Shown here: positions 7,966-17,929 of the stretch, in pieces
Numbering within the stretch: position 1 is the first letter of the stretch
How the letters are laid out: every line of letters starts with the position of its first letter
Origin: Microbacterium oleivorans NBRC 103075
GTDB lineage: Bacteria; Actinomycetota; Actinomycetes; Actinomycetales; Microbacteriaceae
Direction: 5' to 3'
Length of the DNA stretch: 37,830 nucleotides
NCBI RefSeq assembly: GCF_001552475.1
Contig: NZ_BCRG01000017.1
Span: 1-37,830, forward strand
Position numbers and translations under genes: made by a program
Notes under the pieces: generated by a model
What the model was told of the DNA's origin: nothing
What the model saw: the letters and a program-made list of their open reading frames with translations, nothing else
Databases searched by the model: none

Positions 7966-9393
7966 GTGTCCACCACCTCCGAACGCCCCGCCGTGCCCGA
8001 GTGGCTCTTGCCGCCCGACGATGCGAATGCGCTCTCGGAGAGCGTCTGGCCGACCGGGGCGTCACGTGACGAGGCGGGGGCGATCGTCTTCGGCGGCGTC
8101 TCGGCGACCGAGCTCGCCGCGCGATTCGGTACGCCGCTCTACGTCGTCGACGAAGACCTCGTCCGCGCCCGGGCCCGCGAGGTCCTGACGGCGTTCCAGG
8201 ATGCCGCGGCCCGCCACGGCGGCACCGCGCGGGTCTACTACGCCGGCAAGGCGTTCCTGACGACCGACGTCGTGCGTTGGGTCACCGCGGAGGGCCTCAA
8301 CGTCGACGTCGCCAGTGGCGGCGAGCTCGCGGTCGCCCTCGCCGCGGGCGCCGACCCGGCTCGCCTCGGACTCCACGGCAACAACAAGCTCGTCCCGGAG
8401 ATCGCCCGCGCGGTGCGGGTGGGCGTCGGCTCGATCGTCATCGACTCGCTCGTCGAGATCGAGCGCATCGCCGATGAAGCCGCCGCGCAGGGCGTCGTGC
8501 AGACCGTGCTCGTCCGTGTCAACAGTGGCGTCCACGCCGAGACGCATGACTTCCTGGCGACGGCGCACGAAGATCAGAAGTTCGGTTTCACCCTGACGGA
8601 TGCCGAAGCGGCGGTCGCCCGCATCCGCGAACTGCCGTCACTCCGCTTCGCCGGTCTCCACTGCCACATCGGCTCGCAGATCTTCGGCACCGCCGGGTTC
8701 GCCGAGTCGGCGGCGCGCGTCGTCGAGGTGCACGCGCGCCTCCTCGAAGGGGGAGACGTTCCTCTTCTGAACCTCGGCGGCGGGTTCGGCATCGCCTACA
8801 CGTCGAAGGACGACCCGACGCCGATCGCGGAGCTCGCGGACGGCATCGTCGCGGCGGTCGCCCGCGAGTGCGAGAGCCGCGGCATCCCGCTCCCCGAGCT
8901 CGCCTTCGAACCGGGCCGCACCATCGTCGGCCGCGCGGGAGTGACCCTCTACAGCGTCGGCACGGTCAAGCCCGTCCGCGTCTCCGACGACCTCGAGCGC
9001 CTCTACGTGAGCGTCGACGGCGGTATGAGCGACAACGCGCGGACGGCGCTCTACGGCGCGGATTACACCGCCCGCGTCGCGAGCCGCCGCAGCGACGCGG
9101 AGCCGGCGCTGACGCGCGTGGTCGGCCGCCACTGCGAAGCCGGCGACATCGTCGTGTCCGCCGAGTACCTGCCCGCGGATGTGGAGCCGGGTGACCTGCT
9201 CGCCGTCGCGGCGACCGGGGCGTACTGCTTCTCGCTCGCGAGCAATTACAACTATCTGACCCGTCCTCCTGTCGTCGCCGTCGCCGGTGGTACCGTGCGG
9301 TTGATCGTCCGCGGCGAGGATGAGAACGACCTGCTGGCGCGCGACCTCGGCGTCGCACCGGCCGCATCCCGTACCCCCGAGGAGTCCGCATGA
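7966..9393 (+). CDS. lysA: diaminopimelate decarboxylase
   Basis: Last step of lysine synthesis: meso-diaminopimelate to L-lysine, a PLP enzyme with an alanine-racemase-type barrel. Visible sites are the PLP lysine in Y-Y-A-G-K95-A-F, H-I-G-S-Q, the phosphate-binding glycines in L-N-L-G-G-G-F-G, E-P-G-R-T, and the C-terminal substrate Cys in H-C-E-A-G-D. With GTG 7966 it has 475 residues. An in-frame GTG at 7915 would add 17 residues (ATPPDVPVPPFDWCPC-like) that do not resemble the family N-terminus. Neither start has a good ribosome-binding site, so the start is uncertain. The stop overlaps the hom ATG as ATGA. Confidence 0.93.
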   Translation: MSTTSERPAVPEWLLPPDDANALSESVWPTGASRDEAGAIVFGGVSATELAARFGTPLYVVDEDLVRARAREVLTAFQDAAARHGGTARVYYAGKAFLTTDVVRWVTAEGLNVDVASGGELAVALAAGADPARLGLHGNNKLVPEIARAVRVGVGSIVIDSLVEIERIADEAAAQGVVQTVLVRVNSGVHAETHDFLATAHEDQKFGFTLTDAEAAVARIRELPSLRFAGLHCHIGSQIFGTAGFAESAARVVEVHARLLEGGDVPLLNLGGGFGIAYTSKDDPTPIAELADGIVAAVARECESRGIPLPELAFEPGRTIVGRAGVTLYSVGTVKPVRVSDDLERLYVSVDGGMSDNARTALYGADYTARVASRRSDAEPALTRVVGRHCEAGDIVVSAEYLPADVEPGDLLAVAATGAYCFSLASNYNYLTRPPVVAVAGGTVRLIVRGEDENDLLARDLGVAPAASRTPEESA

Positions 9394-10727
9394 TCGAACC
9401 CCGTCGCCTCCGCGTCGCCCTGCTCGGAGCAGGCGCCGTCGGATCCCAGGTCGCACGCCTGCTGCTGACCCACGCCGACGAGCTCGCCGACCGCGCCGGT
9501 GCGCCTCTCGACCTCGTCGGCATCGCCGTCCGCGACGTCGACGCCCCCCGCGAGGCCGACCTGCCGCGCGAGCTGTACACGACGGATGCCGACACGCTCA
9601 TCGCCGGCGCCGACATCGTCATCGAGGTCACCGGCGGGCTCGAGCCGGCGCGCACCCGCATCCTCCACGCCCTCGCCTCCGGCGCCGACGTCGTCACGGC
9701 CAACAAGGCGCTCCTCGCGACGCACGGCAGCGAAATCTTCGACGCCGCAGACCAGGTCGGTGCGACCGTCGCGTACGAGGCCGCCGTGGCCGGCGCCATC
9801 CCGATCATCCGTCCGCTTCGCGATTCGCTCGCCGGCGACCGCGTCCGCCGGATCATGGGCATCGTCAACGGCACGACGAACTACATCCTCGACCGCATGG
9901 ACCGCGAGGGACTCGGCTTCGACGAGGTCCTCGCCGAAGCGCAGCGTCTCGGGTACGCCGAGGCCGACCCGACGGCGGATGTCGAGGCCTACGACGCCGC
10001 TCAAAAGGCGGCGATCCTCGCGAGCCTCGCCTTCCACACCTCGGTGCCACTCGACGCCGTCCACCGCGAGGGCATCACGTCGGTGGATGCCGGTGTCATC
10101 GAGGCCGCCCGCAAGGCGGGCTACGTCGTCAAGCTGCTGGCCGTCTGCGAGCGGCTCGTCGACCAGCCCGACGCCGCGCCGACGGGCGAGGCCATCTCGG
10201 TTCGGGTCTACCCGGCGCTCGTTCCGCGCGAGCACCCCCTGGCTTCCGTCCACGGCGCGAACAACGCCGTGTTCGTCGAGGCCGAGGCCGCAGGCGACCT
10301 CATGTTCTACGGCGCGGGAGCCGGGGGAGTGCAGACCGCCTCCGCCGTCCTCGGCGACGTCGTCTCGGCGGCGCGTCGGCACGTCGCCGGTGGCCCCGGC
10401 GTCGGTGAGTCGACGCGTGCGAACCTTCCGATCGTGCCGATCGGCCGCATCCGGACGAGCTGCCAGATCACCCTCGAGGTCGACGACAAGCCGGGCGTGC
10501 TCGCCACGGTCGCCGGCATCCTCAGCGACGGGAGCGTGTCGATCGCGACCGTCGAACAGACCACCTCGGGCGACGCCGTCGCCCGGGAGAGCGGGGATGC
10601 CGTCGCGCACCTCGTCATCGGAACCCACACGGCCCGGGAGCAGGACCTGGCCGACACCGTCGAACGGCTCGCTGCCACCAGCGCCGTCCGTCGCGTGGTC
10701 TCGGTCCTGCGGGTAGAAGGAGATTGA
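9390..10727 (+). CDS. hom: homoserine dehydrogenase
   Basis: NAD(P)-dependent reduction of aspartate semialdehyde to homoserine, the branch point towards threonine and methionine. It has 445 residues. Rossmann site L-L-G13-A-G15-A-V-G18; A-N-K-A-L-L; catalytic-domain signature [10 protein letters not shown] and [13 protein letters not shown]-terminal ACT domain from about residue 360 ([13 protein letters not shown]) is the usual site of threonine feedback inhibition in Gram-positive Hom. The start overlaps lysA by four bases with a GAGGAG site, and thrC follows one base after the stop: one operon. Confidence 0.96.
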   Translation: MIEPRRLRVALLGAGAVGSQVARLLLTHADELADRAGAPLDLVGIAVRDVDAPREADLPRELYTTDADTLIAGADIVIEVTGGLEPARTRILHALASGADVVTANKALLATHGSEIFDAADQVGATVAYEAAVAGAIPIIRPLRDSLAGDRVRRIMGIVNGTTNYILDRMDREGLGFDEVLAEAQRLGYAEADPTADVEAYDAAQKAAILASLAFHTSVPLDAVHREGITSVDAGVIEAARKAGYVVKLLAVCERLVDQPDAAPTGEAISVRVYPALVPREHPLASVHGANNAVFVEAEAAGDLMFYGAGAGGVQTASAVLGDVVSAARRHVAGGPGVGESTRANLPIVPIGRIRTSCQITLEVDDKPGVLATVAGILSDGSVSIATVEQTTSGDAVARESGDAVAHLVIGTHTAREQDLADTVERLAATSAVRRVVSVLRVEGD

Positions 10728-10728
10728 C

Positions 10729-11811
10729 ATGGCACATGTCTGGCGCGGAGTCCTCCGCGAGTTCGCCGACCGTCTGGGCGTCACCGACGCGTCGACGGTC
10801 GTGACCCTCGGCGAGGGCGGTACCCCCCTCATTCCCGCAGCGTCGCTGTCGCGCATCACGGGTGCCGACGTCTACATCAAGTTCGAGGGCATGAACCCGA
10901 CGGGCTCGTTCAAGGACCGCGGCATGACCGTCGCCCTCTCCCGTGCCGTCGAGCACGGCGCCGAGGCCGTCATCTGCGCGTCGACGGGCAACACGTCGGC
11001 ATCCGCCGCGGCGTACGCCGCGCACGCGGGCATCACGGCGGCCGTCCTCGTCCCCGAGGGCAAGATCGCGATGGGCAAGCTCAGCCAGGCCGTCGCCCAC
11101 AACGGCAAGCTCATCCAGATCCGCGGCAACTTCGACGACTGCCTCGAGATCGCGCGCGAGCTCGCCGGCGGCTACAAGGTGCACCTCGTCAACTCGGTCA
11201 ACCCCGACCGCATCGAGGGCCAGAAGACCGCCGCCTACGAGGTCGTCAGCCAGCTCGGCGACGCCCCCGACTTCCACTTCATCCCCGTCGGCAACGCGGG
11301 TAACTACACCGCCTACTCGCGCGGCTACCGCGAAGAGGCAGAGCGTGGCGTCGCGACCCGGGTGCCCCGCATGTTCGGCTTCCAGGCCGAGGGCTCCGCA
11401 CCGCTCGTCCGCGGCGAGGTCGTCAAGAACCCCGAGACCATCGCCTCCGCCATCCGCATCGGCAACCCCGCCTCGTGGGACCTCGCCCTCGAGGCTCGGT
11501 CGGCGACCGACGGGTGGTTCGGAGCGATCGACGACGAGCGCATCCTCGCGGCGCAGAAGCTCCTCGCCGGCACCGTCGGCGTCTTCGTCGAACCGGCCTC
11601 CGCCATCAGCGTCGCGGGTCTGCTCGACCGTGCCGAGGCGGGCGTGATCCCGAACGGCGCGAAGGTCGTCCTGACCGTCACCGGTCACGGTCTGAAGGAC
11701 CCGCAGTGGGCGCTTCGCAACCCCGACGGCTCGCAGGTCGAGCCGCTCGTCGTGGATGCTGCGACCAGCGAGGTCGCGTCGGCGCTCGATCTCACCCGCG
11801 TGGCGGGATGA
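10729..11811 (+). CDS. thrC: threonine synthase
   Basis: PLP enzyme converting O-phosphohomoserine to threonine, 360 residues, the short actinobacterial/Bacillus-type form. The PLP lysine is K62 in T-G-S-F-K-D-R-G-M. The asparagine-containing loop S-T-G-N-T-S-A-S follows, and a glycine-rich phosphate loop appears as P-V-G-N-A-G-N. A strong AGAAGGAG site precedes the ATG. The gene lies between hom and thrB, and the thrB start codon overlaps its stop (ATGA), giving coupled expression of consecutive pathway steps in reverse order of use. Confidence 0.96.
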   Translation: MAHVWRGVLREFADRLGVTDASTVVTLGEGGTPLIPAASLSRITGADVYIKFEGMNPTGSFKDRGMTVALSRAVEHGAEAVICASTGNTSASAAAYAAHAGITAAVLVPEGKIAMGKLSQAVAHNGKLIQIRGNFDDCLEIARELAGGYKVHLVNSVNPDRIEGQKTAAYEVVSQLGDAPDFHFIPVGNAGNYTAYSRGYREEAERGVATRVPRMFGFQAEGSAPLVRGEVVKNPETIASAIRIGNPASWDLALEARSATDGWFGAIDDERILAAQKLLAGTVGVFVEPASAISVAGLLDRAEAGVIPNGAKVVLTVTGHGLKDPQWALRNPDGSQVEPLVVDAATSEVASALDLTRVAG

Positions 11812-12740
11812 CGCTCGCCGGGCGCAGCGTCGCCGTTCGCGTCCCCGCGACGAGTGCCAACCTCGGCCCCGGGTTCGACACCCTCGGTCTCGCCCTGAGT
11901 GTGCACGACGAGCTCGTCGTGACCGCGCTGGAGGGACCGGGCCTCGAGATCGAGGTCTCCGGTGAGGGAGCCGTGGACGTTCCGACGGATGGCTCGCACC
12001 TCGTGGTCCGCTCGATGGCGTACGCGTTCGAGGCGGCCGGTCGGCCGATGCCCGGCATCCGTCTGCGCGCCCACAACGTGATCCCGCACGGGCGGGGGAT
12101 GGGCTCCTCGGGGGCCGCCGTCGTCGCCGGACTGCTGGCGGCGCAGGGGCTGCTCGAGGGCAATGTCACCCTCGGTCCCGAGACGCTGCTGCGGCTCGCG
12201 ACCGAACTCGAGGGGCACCCTGACAACGTGGCGCCGGCGCTCTTCGGCGGTCTGACGATCGCCTGGATGGACCAGAACGGGCCGCAGCACAAGAAACTCG
12301 CGGTGCACCGCGGCGTCTCGCCGCTCGTCTTCGTTCCCGAGTTCACGATGTCGACGTCGGTCGCGCGCGGTCTCGCACCTCTGCACGTCACGCGAGAGGA
12401 CGCAGTCTTCAACGTGTCGCGGTCCGCTCTTCTGATCGCGGCGCTCATGCAGAGCCCCGAGCTCCTCATGGCCGCGACCGAGGACAAGCTCCACCAGTCC
12501 TACCGCGCCGAGGCGATGCCCGCGACCGATGCTCTCGTTCAAGGATTGCGCGCCGCGGGCTTCGCGGCGGTCGTCTCCGGCGCGGGTCCGAGTGTCCTCG
12601 TCCTGGCGGACGGGCCGGGTCGTCGGCTCGAGGCCGTCGACTACGCGGCCTCGGCGACCGACACGCCTTGGAAGCCCCTTCTGCTGGCCGTCGATGTACG
12701 GGGTGGTACAGTGAGGGACCATACGGAGGATGCCACGTAA
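11808..12740 (+). CDS. thrB: homoserine kinase
   Basis: GHMP-family kinase making O-phosphohomoserine, the substrate of ThrC. It has 310 residues. The N-terminus ([15 protein letters not shown]) is the family signature. The ATP-binding GHMP motif is P93[11 protein letters not shown]104, and the C-terminal G-A-G-P-S-V-L-V motif is present. The ATG overlaps the thrC stop by four bases; the longer open frame upstream is thrC in another phase. It is the last gene of the aspartate-family operon, and rho follows after 163 bases. Confidence 0.96.
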   Translation: MTLAGRSVAVRVPATSANLGPGFDTLGLALSVHDELVVTALEGPGLEIEVSGEGAVDVPTDGSHLVVRSMAYAFEAAGRPMPGIRLRAHNVIPHGRGMGSSGAAVVAGLLAAQGLLEGNVTLGPETLLRLATELEGHPDNVAPALFGGLTIAWMDQNGPQHKKLAVHRGVSPLVFVPEFTMSTSVARGLAPLHVTREDAVFNVSRSALLIAALMQSPELLMAATEDKLHQSYRAEAMPATDALVQGLRAAGFAAVVSGAGPSVLVLADGPGRRLEAVDYAASATDTPWKPLLLAVDVRGGTVRDHTEDAT

Positions 12741-12903
12741 TCACGTGAATCTGCCCTCCATCGCAAATCTGCGAACCACCGCACACCCCTTCTGACGGGC
12801 CTGCGCAACTCTGTGCCTGCGCGAACACCCCGCTGAAGATTCGGCCCCGTCGTGGACGGGACCACCTGCGGTTATGACTTTCCACATCTGAAAGGGAGAA
12901 CTC

Positions 12904-15003
12904 GTGGAGTCCATCTCCGAGATCCAGACCGGCGACGACGTCGCCACCGGCGGCGCCGCTGCCGACGAAACCACCACGGATGCCGCTGGCACCGAGCCGA
13001 CCGCGAACACGCCCGTCGACACCGCCGAAGAGGCACCCGTCGACGACGAGGCCGCCGAGGCTCAGTCCGCTGAGGCCCAGCCCGCTGAAGCCCCGGCCGC
13101 TGATGAGGCCGTCACCGAGCAGCCGGTCGCCGAGAAGCGCCCCGCTGCCAAGCGTCTGACCGCCGCGGAGAAGGCGGCCGCCGCAGCCGAGAAGTCTGCC
13201 GACGCCGCCGCGGAGAAGTCCGCCGATGAGCAGCCGGCCGAAGAGAAGCCCGCGAAGGCACCGCGCAAGCGCGCACCGCGCCGTGCCAAGAGCACCGATC
13301 TTCCTGCCACTGAGGCCGTGCCCGTCGAGGCTGCGCCCGTCGCCGAGGAGACCCCCGCCGTCGAGACTCCGGCCGTCGAGACTCCCGCTGTCGAGGCGCC
13401 GGCTGTCGAAGCCGACGCGCCCGCCGCCGACGCGGATGCCGCGACCGACGCTTCCGCGGAGCAGGCACCCGCCGACTCGAACGGTTCCCCCGCAGCAGCC
13501 GCCGACGACACCGATGGTGCCGGCGAGGGCAACAGCCGCAGCCGTTCGCGCAGCCGCAGCCGCAGCCGCAACCGCAACAAGGGCGAGAACGCTCAGAACG
13601 GCAACGGGCAGAACGAGAACGCCCGCGGCGGCAACGCCCAGAACGACAACCAGCGTGGCGAGAACCCCCGTGGCGAGAACGCCCGTGGGGGGAACACGCA
13701 GAACGCGCCGGCCGACAAGCCCGCCGTCGATTCGGCGTCCGACGACGACCAGGGCCAGGGCCAGGGACGCGGCCGTCAGCGCAACAAGCGTCGTGGGCAG
13801 ACCACGAATGACGAGTTCGACACCGAGATCGGCGAGGACGATGTCCTCATCCCGATCGCCGGCATCCTCGACGTCCTCGACAACTACGCGTTCGTCCGCA
13901 CCACCGGTTACCTCCCGGGTCAGAGCGACGTCTACGTCTCGCTCGGCCAGGTCAAGAAGTACAACCTCCGCAAGGGTGACGCCGTCGTCGGCGCGATCAA
14001 GCAGCCGCGCGAGGGCGAGCAGTCGAGCCGTCAGAAGTACAACGCGCTCGTCAAGGTCGACGCCGTCAACGGCCTGTCGGTCGAAGACGCCGCGACACGT
14101 GTCGAGTTCGGTCAGCTGACCCCGCTCTACCCGCAGGAGCGTCTGCGCCTCGAGACCGCGCCCGAGAAGCTCACGCAGCGCATCATCGACCTGGTCGCCC
14201 CCATCGGCAAGGGTCAGCGCGGCCTCATCGTCGCGCCCCCGAAGGCGGGCAAGACGATCGTGCTGCAGCAGATCGCCAACGCGATCGCGACGAACAACCC
14301 CGAGGTCCACCTCATGGTCGTCCTCGTCGACGAGCGTCCCGAAGAGGTCACCGACATGCAGCGGACGGTCAAGGGCGAGGTCATCGCCTCGACCTTCGAC
14401 CGCCCCGCCGAGGACCACACGACGGTCGCCGAACTCGCCATCGAGCGCGCGAAGCGCCTCGTCGAGCTCGGCCGCGACGTCGTCGTGCTGCTCGACTCGA
14501 TCACCCGCCTGGGCCGTGCGTACAACATCTCGGCGCCCACCTCGGGCCGTGTGCTCACCGGTGGCGTCGACGCGTCGGCGCTCTACCCGCCGAAGCGCTT
14601 CTTCGGTGCGGCGCGCAACATCGAGAACGGCGGATCGCTCACGATCCTCGCGACCGCGCTCGTCGAGACCGGCTCCAAGATGGACGACGTCATCTTCGAG
14701 GAGTTCAAGGGCACCGGCAACAGCGAACTGCGCCTGTCGCGTCAGCTCGCCGACAAGCGGATCTTCCCCGCGGTCGACGTCAACGCGTCGAGCACGCGCC
14801 GCGAGGAGATGCTCCTCTCGGCCGACGAGGTCAAGATCACGTGGAAACTGCGTCGCGCCCTCGCGGGCCTCGACCAGCAGCAGGCTCTCGAGGTCGTCCT
14901 CGGCAAGCTCAAGGAGACGACGTCCAACGTCGAGTTCCTCGTGCAGATGCAGAAGTCGATGCCGGCCCCGGCTGCCGGCGGCCACGAGAACAGCATCCGC
15001 TGA
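12904..15003 (+). CDS. rho: transcription termination factor Rho, extended N-terminus
   Basis: Hexameric RNA helicase that terminates transcription. The 699-residue protein has two parts. Residues about 1-312 are low complexity: an Ala/Glu/Pro-rich stretch, four copies of a T-P-A-V-E-type pentapeptide (150-169), an Arg/Ser repeat (about 211-225) and an Asn/Gly-rich segment (about 226-265). I find no recognisable SAP-like Rho_N domain in it. From about 313 the canonical protein begins: cold-shock RNA-binding domain ([12 protein letters not shown]), Walker A A-P-P-K447-A-G-K450-T, Walker [12 protein letters not shown], and R-loop residues. GTG start with GAAAGGGAG seven bases before. Such insertions occur in actinobacterial Rho and add RNA binding. 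Confidence 0.96.
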   Translation: MESISEIQTGDDVATGGAAADETTTDAAGTEPTANTPVDTAEEAPVDDEAAEAQSAEAQPAEAPAADEAVTEQPVAEKRPAAKRLTAAEKAAAAAEKSADAAAEKSADEQPAEEKPAKAPRKRAPRRAKSTDLPATEAVPVEAAPVAEETPAVETPAVETPAVEAPAVEADAPAADADAATDASAEQAPADSNGSPAAAADDTDGAGEGNSRSRSRSRSRSRNRNKGENAQNGNGQNENARGGNAQNDNQRGENPRGENARGGNTQNAPADKPAVDSASDDDQGQGQGRGRQRNKRRGQTTNDEFDTEIGEDDVLIPIAGILDVLDNYAFVRTTGYLPGQSDVYVSLGQVKKYNLRKGDAVVGAIKQPREGEQSSRQKYNALVKVDAVNGLSVEDAATRVEFGQLTPLYPQERLRLETAPEKLTQRIIDLVAPIGKGQRGLIVAPPKAGKTIVLQQIANAIATNNPEVHLMVVLVDERPEEVTDMQRTVKGEVIASTFDRPAEDHTTVAELAIERAKRLVELGRDVVVLLDSITRLGRAYNISAPTSGRVLTGGVDASALYPPKRFFGAARNIENGGSLTILATALVETGSKMDDVIFEEFKGTGNSELRLSRQLADKRIFPAVDVNASSTRREEMLLSADEVKITWKLRRALAGLDQQQALEVVLGKLKETTSNVEFLVQMQKSMPAPAAGGHENSIR
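13351..13410 (+). repeat. four tandem 15-base repeats inside rho
   Basis: Four consecutive in-frame 15-base units (ACCCCCGCCGTCGAG and variants) encode [15 protein letters not shown] and A-P-A-V-E. The unit is a multiple of three, so copy-number change would keep the frame. Confidence 0.85.
13534..13578 (+). repeat. AGCCGC hexamer run (Ser-Arg repeat) inside rho
   Basis: A near-perfect run of the hexamer AGCCGC encodes alternating Ser and Arg, ending in Arg-Asn pairs. It is followed (to about 13710) by degenerate Asn/Gly/Glu repeats such as [14 protein letters not shown]. The tract is basic and probably disordered and RNA-binding. Confidence 0.8.
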
Positions 15004-15013
15004 TCCTCGAGCC

Positions 15014-16093
15014 GTGTTCGAGTCCGTCCAGACGCTGATCGACGAGCACCGCGCGGTTCAGGAGGAACTCTCCGACCCCGCGGTGCACGCCGATGCGTCG
15101 CGCGCCAAGCGCGTCAACCGGCGGTACGCGGAGCTGTCGCGCATCGTCGCCGCCTATGACGCCTGGCGCGAGTCGGAGGAAGACCTCGCAGCGGCGCGCG
15201 AACTCGCGAAAGAGGACGCGGCCTTCGCCGAGGAGGTCCCCGCTCTCGAGCAGCGCCTCGCCGACACGCAGGAAAAGCTCCGGCGCCTCCTCATCCCGCG
15301 CGACCCCGACGACGCGCGCGACGTGATCCTCGAGATCAAGGCGGGGGAGGGCGGTGCCGAGTCGGCGCTGTTCGCCGCCGATCTCCTCCGCATGTACCTG
15401 CAGTACGCGGCATCCCGCGGCTGGAAGACCGAGCTCCTCGAGCGGAACGAATCCGACCTGGGCGGCTACAAGGACGTTCAGATCGCGATCAAGGGTTCGT
15501 CGACCGATCCCGCGCAGGGGGTCTGGGCGCACCTCAAGTACGAGGGCGGCGTGCACCGGGTGCAGCGGGTACCCGCGACGGAGTCGCAGGGCCGCATCCA
15601 CACCTCCACGACGGGGGTGCTCGTCTTCCCCGAGGTCGACGAGCCCGAAGAGGTGCAGATCGATCCGAACGACCTGAAGATCGACGTCTTCCGCTCGTCG
15701 GGCCCCGGCGGTCAGTCGGTCAACACCACCGACTCCGCTGTCCGCATCACACACGTGCCGTCCGGCATCGTCGTCTCGATGCAGAACGAGAAGAGTCAGC
15801 TGCAGAACCGCGAGGCCGGTATGCGCGTCCTCCGCGCACGGTTGCTGGCCAAGCAACAGGAAGAGCGGGATGCCGCGGCATCCGACGCGCGCCGGTCGCA
15901 GATCCGCGGGATGGACCGTTCCGAGCGCATCCGCACATACAACTTCCCCGAGAACCGCATCGCCGATCATCGCACCGGGTACAAGGCATACAACCTCGAC
16001 CAGGTGATGGACGGCGCTCTGGGGCCCCTCATCGATTCCGCGATCGCCGCGGATGAAGAGGCCCAGCTGGCGGCTGTCGGCTCGGAGGGCTGA
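15014..16093 (+). CDS. prfA: peptide chain release factor 1
   Basis: Release factor for UAA and UAG stop codons, 359 residues. The catalytic G232-G-Q234 motif sits in [10 protein letters not shown], and the RF1-type codon-recognition tripeptide P-A-T is seen in R-V-P-A-T-E-S-Q-G (RF2 would have S-P-F). The GTG at 15014 is ten bases after the rho stop and gives the family N-terminus (M-F-E-S-V-Q-T-L). It has no clear ribosome-binding site, so coupling to rho is likely. The frame is open far upstream inside rho, but that part is not family sequence. The usual actinobacterial rpmE gene between rho and prfA is absent. Confidence 0.95.
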   Translation: MFESVQTLIDEHRAVQEELSDPAVHADASRAKRVNRRYAELSRIVAAYDAWRESEEDLAAARELAKEDAAFAEEVPALEQRLADTQEKLRRLLIPRDPDDARDVILEIKAGEGGAESALFAADLLRMYLQYAASRGWKTELLERNESDLGGYKDVQIAIKGSSTDPAQGVWAHLKYEGGVHRVQRVPATESQGRIHTSTTGVLVFPEVDEPEEVQIDPNDLKIDVFRSSGPGGQSVNTTDSAVRITHVPSGIVVSMQNEKSQLQNREAGMRVLRARLLAKQQEERDAAASDARRSQIRGMDRSERIRTYNFPENRIADHRTGYKAYNLDQVMDGALGPLIDSAIAADEEAQLAAVGSEG

Positions 16094-16123
16094 CCCGGTA
16101 TCGGCCGGGCGAAGGAGGAGACC

Positions 16124-17290
16124 GTGGCATCGCACGCATTCGACGGCATCACCGAGGATCAGCTCCGCTCCCGCGGCAGCATGAAGTGGACGGCTCACCC
16201 CGGCATGATCGGTGCCTGGGTCGCCGAGATGGACTTCGGTGTCGCCCCCGTCATCCGAGACGCCCTCGAGCGCGCGCTCGACGACGGCGCCACGGGGTAT
16301 CTCCCCACCGCCTTCTCGGCGGAGCTCGCTCAGGCGACCGCGGCCTGGTACGCCAGGGCCAGCGGCTGGGAGGTCGACCCCGGCCGCATCCATCCCCTTC
16401 CCGACGTGATCTCGGCGTTCGAACTCGCGATCGAACGGTTCAGCGCCCCGGGCTCGGCGGTCATCGTCCCGACGCCTGCCTACATGCCCTTCCTTTTCGT
16501 GCCCGAGATGCACGGGCGCCGCGTGATCCAGGTGCCGAGCATCGAGGTCGACGGTCGGATGACGATGGACCTCGACGGCGTCGCCGCGGCCTTCGATGAC
16601 GGCGGAGGACTGCTCGTCATCTGCAACCCGCACAACCCGCTGGGTACCGTCGCTACCCCGGCCGAGCTGACCGCGATCGCCGAGGTGGTGCACGCGAAGG
16701 GTGGTCGGGTCTTCTCCGACGAGATCCACGCGCCTCTCGTGTACGCACCCGCGCGTCATGTTCCCTACGCCTCGGTCTCCGACATCGCTGCGGGCCACAC
16801 GGTGACCGCCGTCTCGGCCTCGAAGGCGTGGAACCTCGCCGGCCTCAAGTGCGCGCAGATCGTCCTCTCCAATGAGGCGGACGCGACCGCGTGGGACGAG
16901 TTCGGTCCGTGGGCCGGCCATGGCACCTCGACGCTCGGCGTCATCGCGAACACGGCGGCGTTCACCGACGGCGGGCCCTGGCTCGACGACGTCGTGACCT
17001 ACCTCGACGGCAACCGGCGTCTGCTGGTCGAGCTTCTCGCAGAGCACGCGCCGCGGGCGCGGGTGCGGATGCCGGAGGGCACCTACATCGCGCTCGTCGA
17101 CGTGCGGGACTACCGACTCGAGGGGGATCTGGGGGAGTGGTTCCGCGAGCACGCCGGAGTCGCCATGACCGACGGGCTCGCCTGCGGTGAAGCTGCCGCG
17201 GGACACGTCCGCTTCGTCTTCTCGCTGCCGCGCCCGCTCCTGCGCGACGCCGTGGAGCGTATCGGTCGGGCGCTCGCAGCCCTCGACTGA
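16124..17290 (+). CDS. PatB/MalY-type aminotransferase (C-S lyase)
   Basis: Fold-type I PLP enzyme of the MalY/PatB group, 388 residues. Members cleave cystathionine (to homocysteine, pyruvate and ammonia) and often cysteine. The N-terminal K-W-T...G-A-W-V-A-E-M-D-F pattern is characteristic. The PLP lysine is K234 in S-A-S-K-A-W-N-L-A-G, preceded by the N-P-H-N-P-L-G and S-D-E-I-H motifs. GTG start with a very strong GAAGGAGGAG site. The stop is four bases from the convergent cysE end. Its position beside cysE-cysK suggests a methionine/cysteine role (cystathionine beta-lyase), but plain aminotransferase activity cannot be excluded. Confidence 0.88.
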   Translation: MASHAFDGITEDQLRSRGSMKWTAHPGMIGAWVAEMDFGVAPVIRDALERALDDGATGYLPTAFSAELAQATAAWYARASGWEVDPGRIHPLPDVISAFELAIERFSAPGSAVIVPTPAYMPFLFVPEMHGRRVIQVPSIEVDGRMTMDLDGVAAAFDDGGGLLVICNPHNPLGTVATPAELTAIAEVVHAKGGRVFSDEIHAPLVYAPARHVPYASVSDIAAGHTVTAVSASKAWNLAGLKCAQIVLSNEADATAWDEFGPWAGHGTSTLGVIANTAAFTDGGPWLDDVVTYLDGNRRLLVELLAEHAPRARVRMPEGTYIALVDVRDYRLEGDLGEWFREHAGVAMTDGLACGEAAAGHVRFVFSLPRPLLRDAVERIGRALAALD

Positions 17291-17294
17291 CGAC

Positions 17295-17900
17295 TCAGAT
17301 TTGGTACTCGGGCGCCATCAGGATCGCCCGGGTGTCCTCGTTCGTCGCGCGCCGCCGCGCCCGCGCCGGCACGCCCACCAGGACCGAATCCGCAGGGGCA
17401 TCCTTCGTGACGACGGCGTTCGCGCCGATCACCGAGTGTGCGCCGATCACGATGGGTCCGAGGATCTTCGCCCCCGCTCCGACGGCGACGCCGTCTTGGA
17501 GGGTCGGATGCCGCTTGCCGGCATTCCGTGTCCGTCCGCCGAGCGTGACGCCGTGGTACAGCATCACGTCGTCGCCGACCTCAGCCGTCTCGCCGATGAC
17601 GACGCCCATGCCGTGATCAATGAAGAAGCGCCTGCCGATGCGGGCCCCGGGGTGGATCTCGATCCCGGTCAGCCAGCGCGAGATCTGCGAGATGGCCCGC
17701 GCGGAGAACCGCCGCCCGCGCCGCCACAGGGCGTGCGCGACCCGGTGGCTCCACACGGCGTGGAGCCCCGGGTACAGCAGCGCGATCTCGAGACCACCGC
17801 GCGCTGCGGGGTCCCGCAGCTTGGCGGAGGCGATGTCCTCACGGACGGAGCCTGCCGCGGAGGCGAGGCCGCGGCCGAACGAGGAGGCGATGCGGGGCAC
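17295..17900 (-). CDS. cysE: serine O-acetyltransferase
   Basis: Makes O-acetylserine from serine and acetyl-CoA, the first step of cysteine synthesis; 201 residues. It carries the left-handed beta-helix hexapeptide repeats (for example [10 protein letters not shown]). The catalytic signature is [11 protein letters not shown], followed by [10 protein letters not shown] and the acetyl-CoA-binding glycine turns. It is the short N-terminal form usual in Gram-positives and lacks the long helical domain of the E. coli enzyme. The C-terminal tail ends in Tyr-Gln-Ile; a terminal Ile is the residue that inserts into the CysK active site in the cysteine synthase complex. GTG start, GAAAGG site, 29 bases downstream of cysK on the same strand. 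Confidence 0.94.
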   Translation of the reverse strand: MPRIASSFGRGLASAAGSVREDIASAKLRDPAARGGLEIALLYPGLHAVWSHRVAHALWRRGRRFSARAISQISRWLTGIEIHPGARIGRRFFIDHGMGVVIGETAEVGDDVMLYHGVTLGGRTRNAGKRHPTLQDGVAVGAGAKILGPIVIGAHSVIGANAVVTKDAPADSVLVGVPARARRRATNEDTRAILMAPEYQI

Positions 17901-17929
17901 GGCGGACCTTTCGGGGAGCGTCGTGCGGA

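Noticed and set aside
13351..13578. Repeat-rich tract considered as a CRISPR-like or mobile repeat
   Set aside because: Repeats are short, in frame, without spacers, and encode the Rho N-terminus.
12466..14985. An 839-codon minus-strand open frame opposite rho
   Set aside because: Glycine-leucine repeats are the antisense image of the Rho low-complexity tract; no ribosome-binding site or family match.
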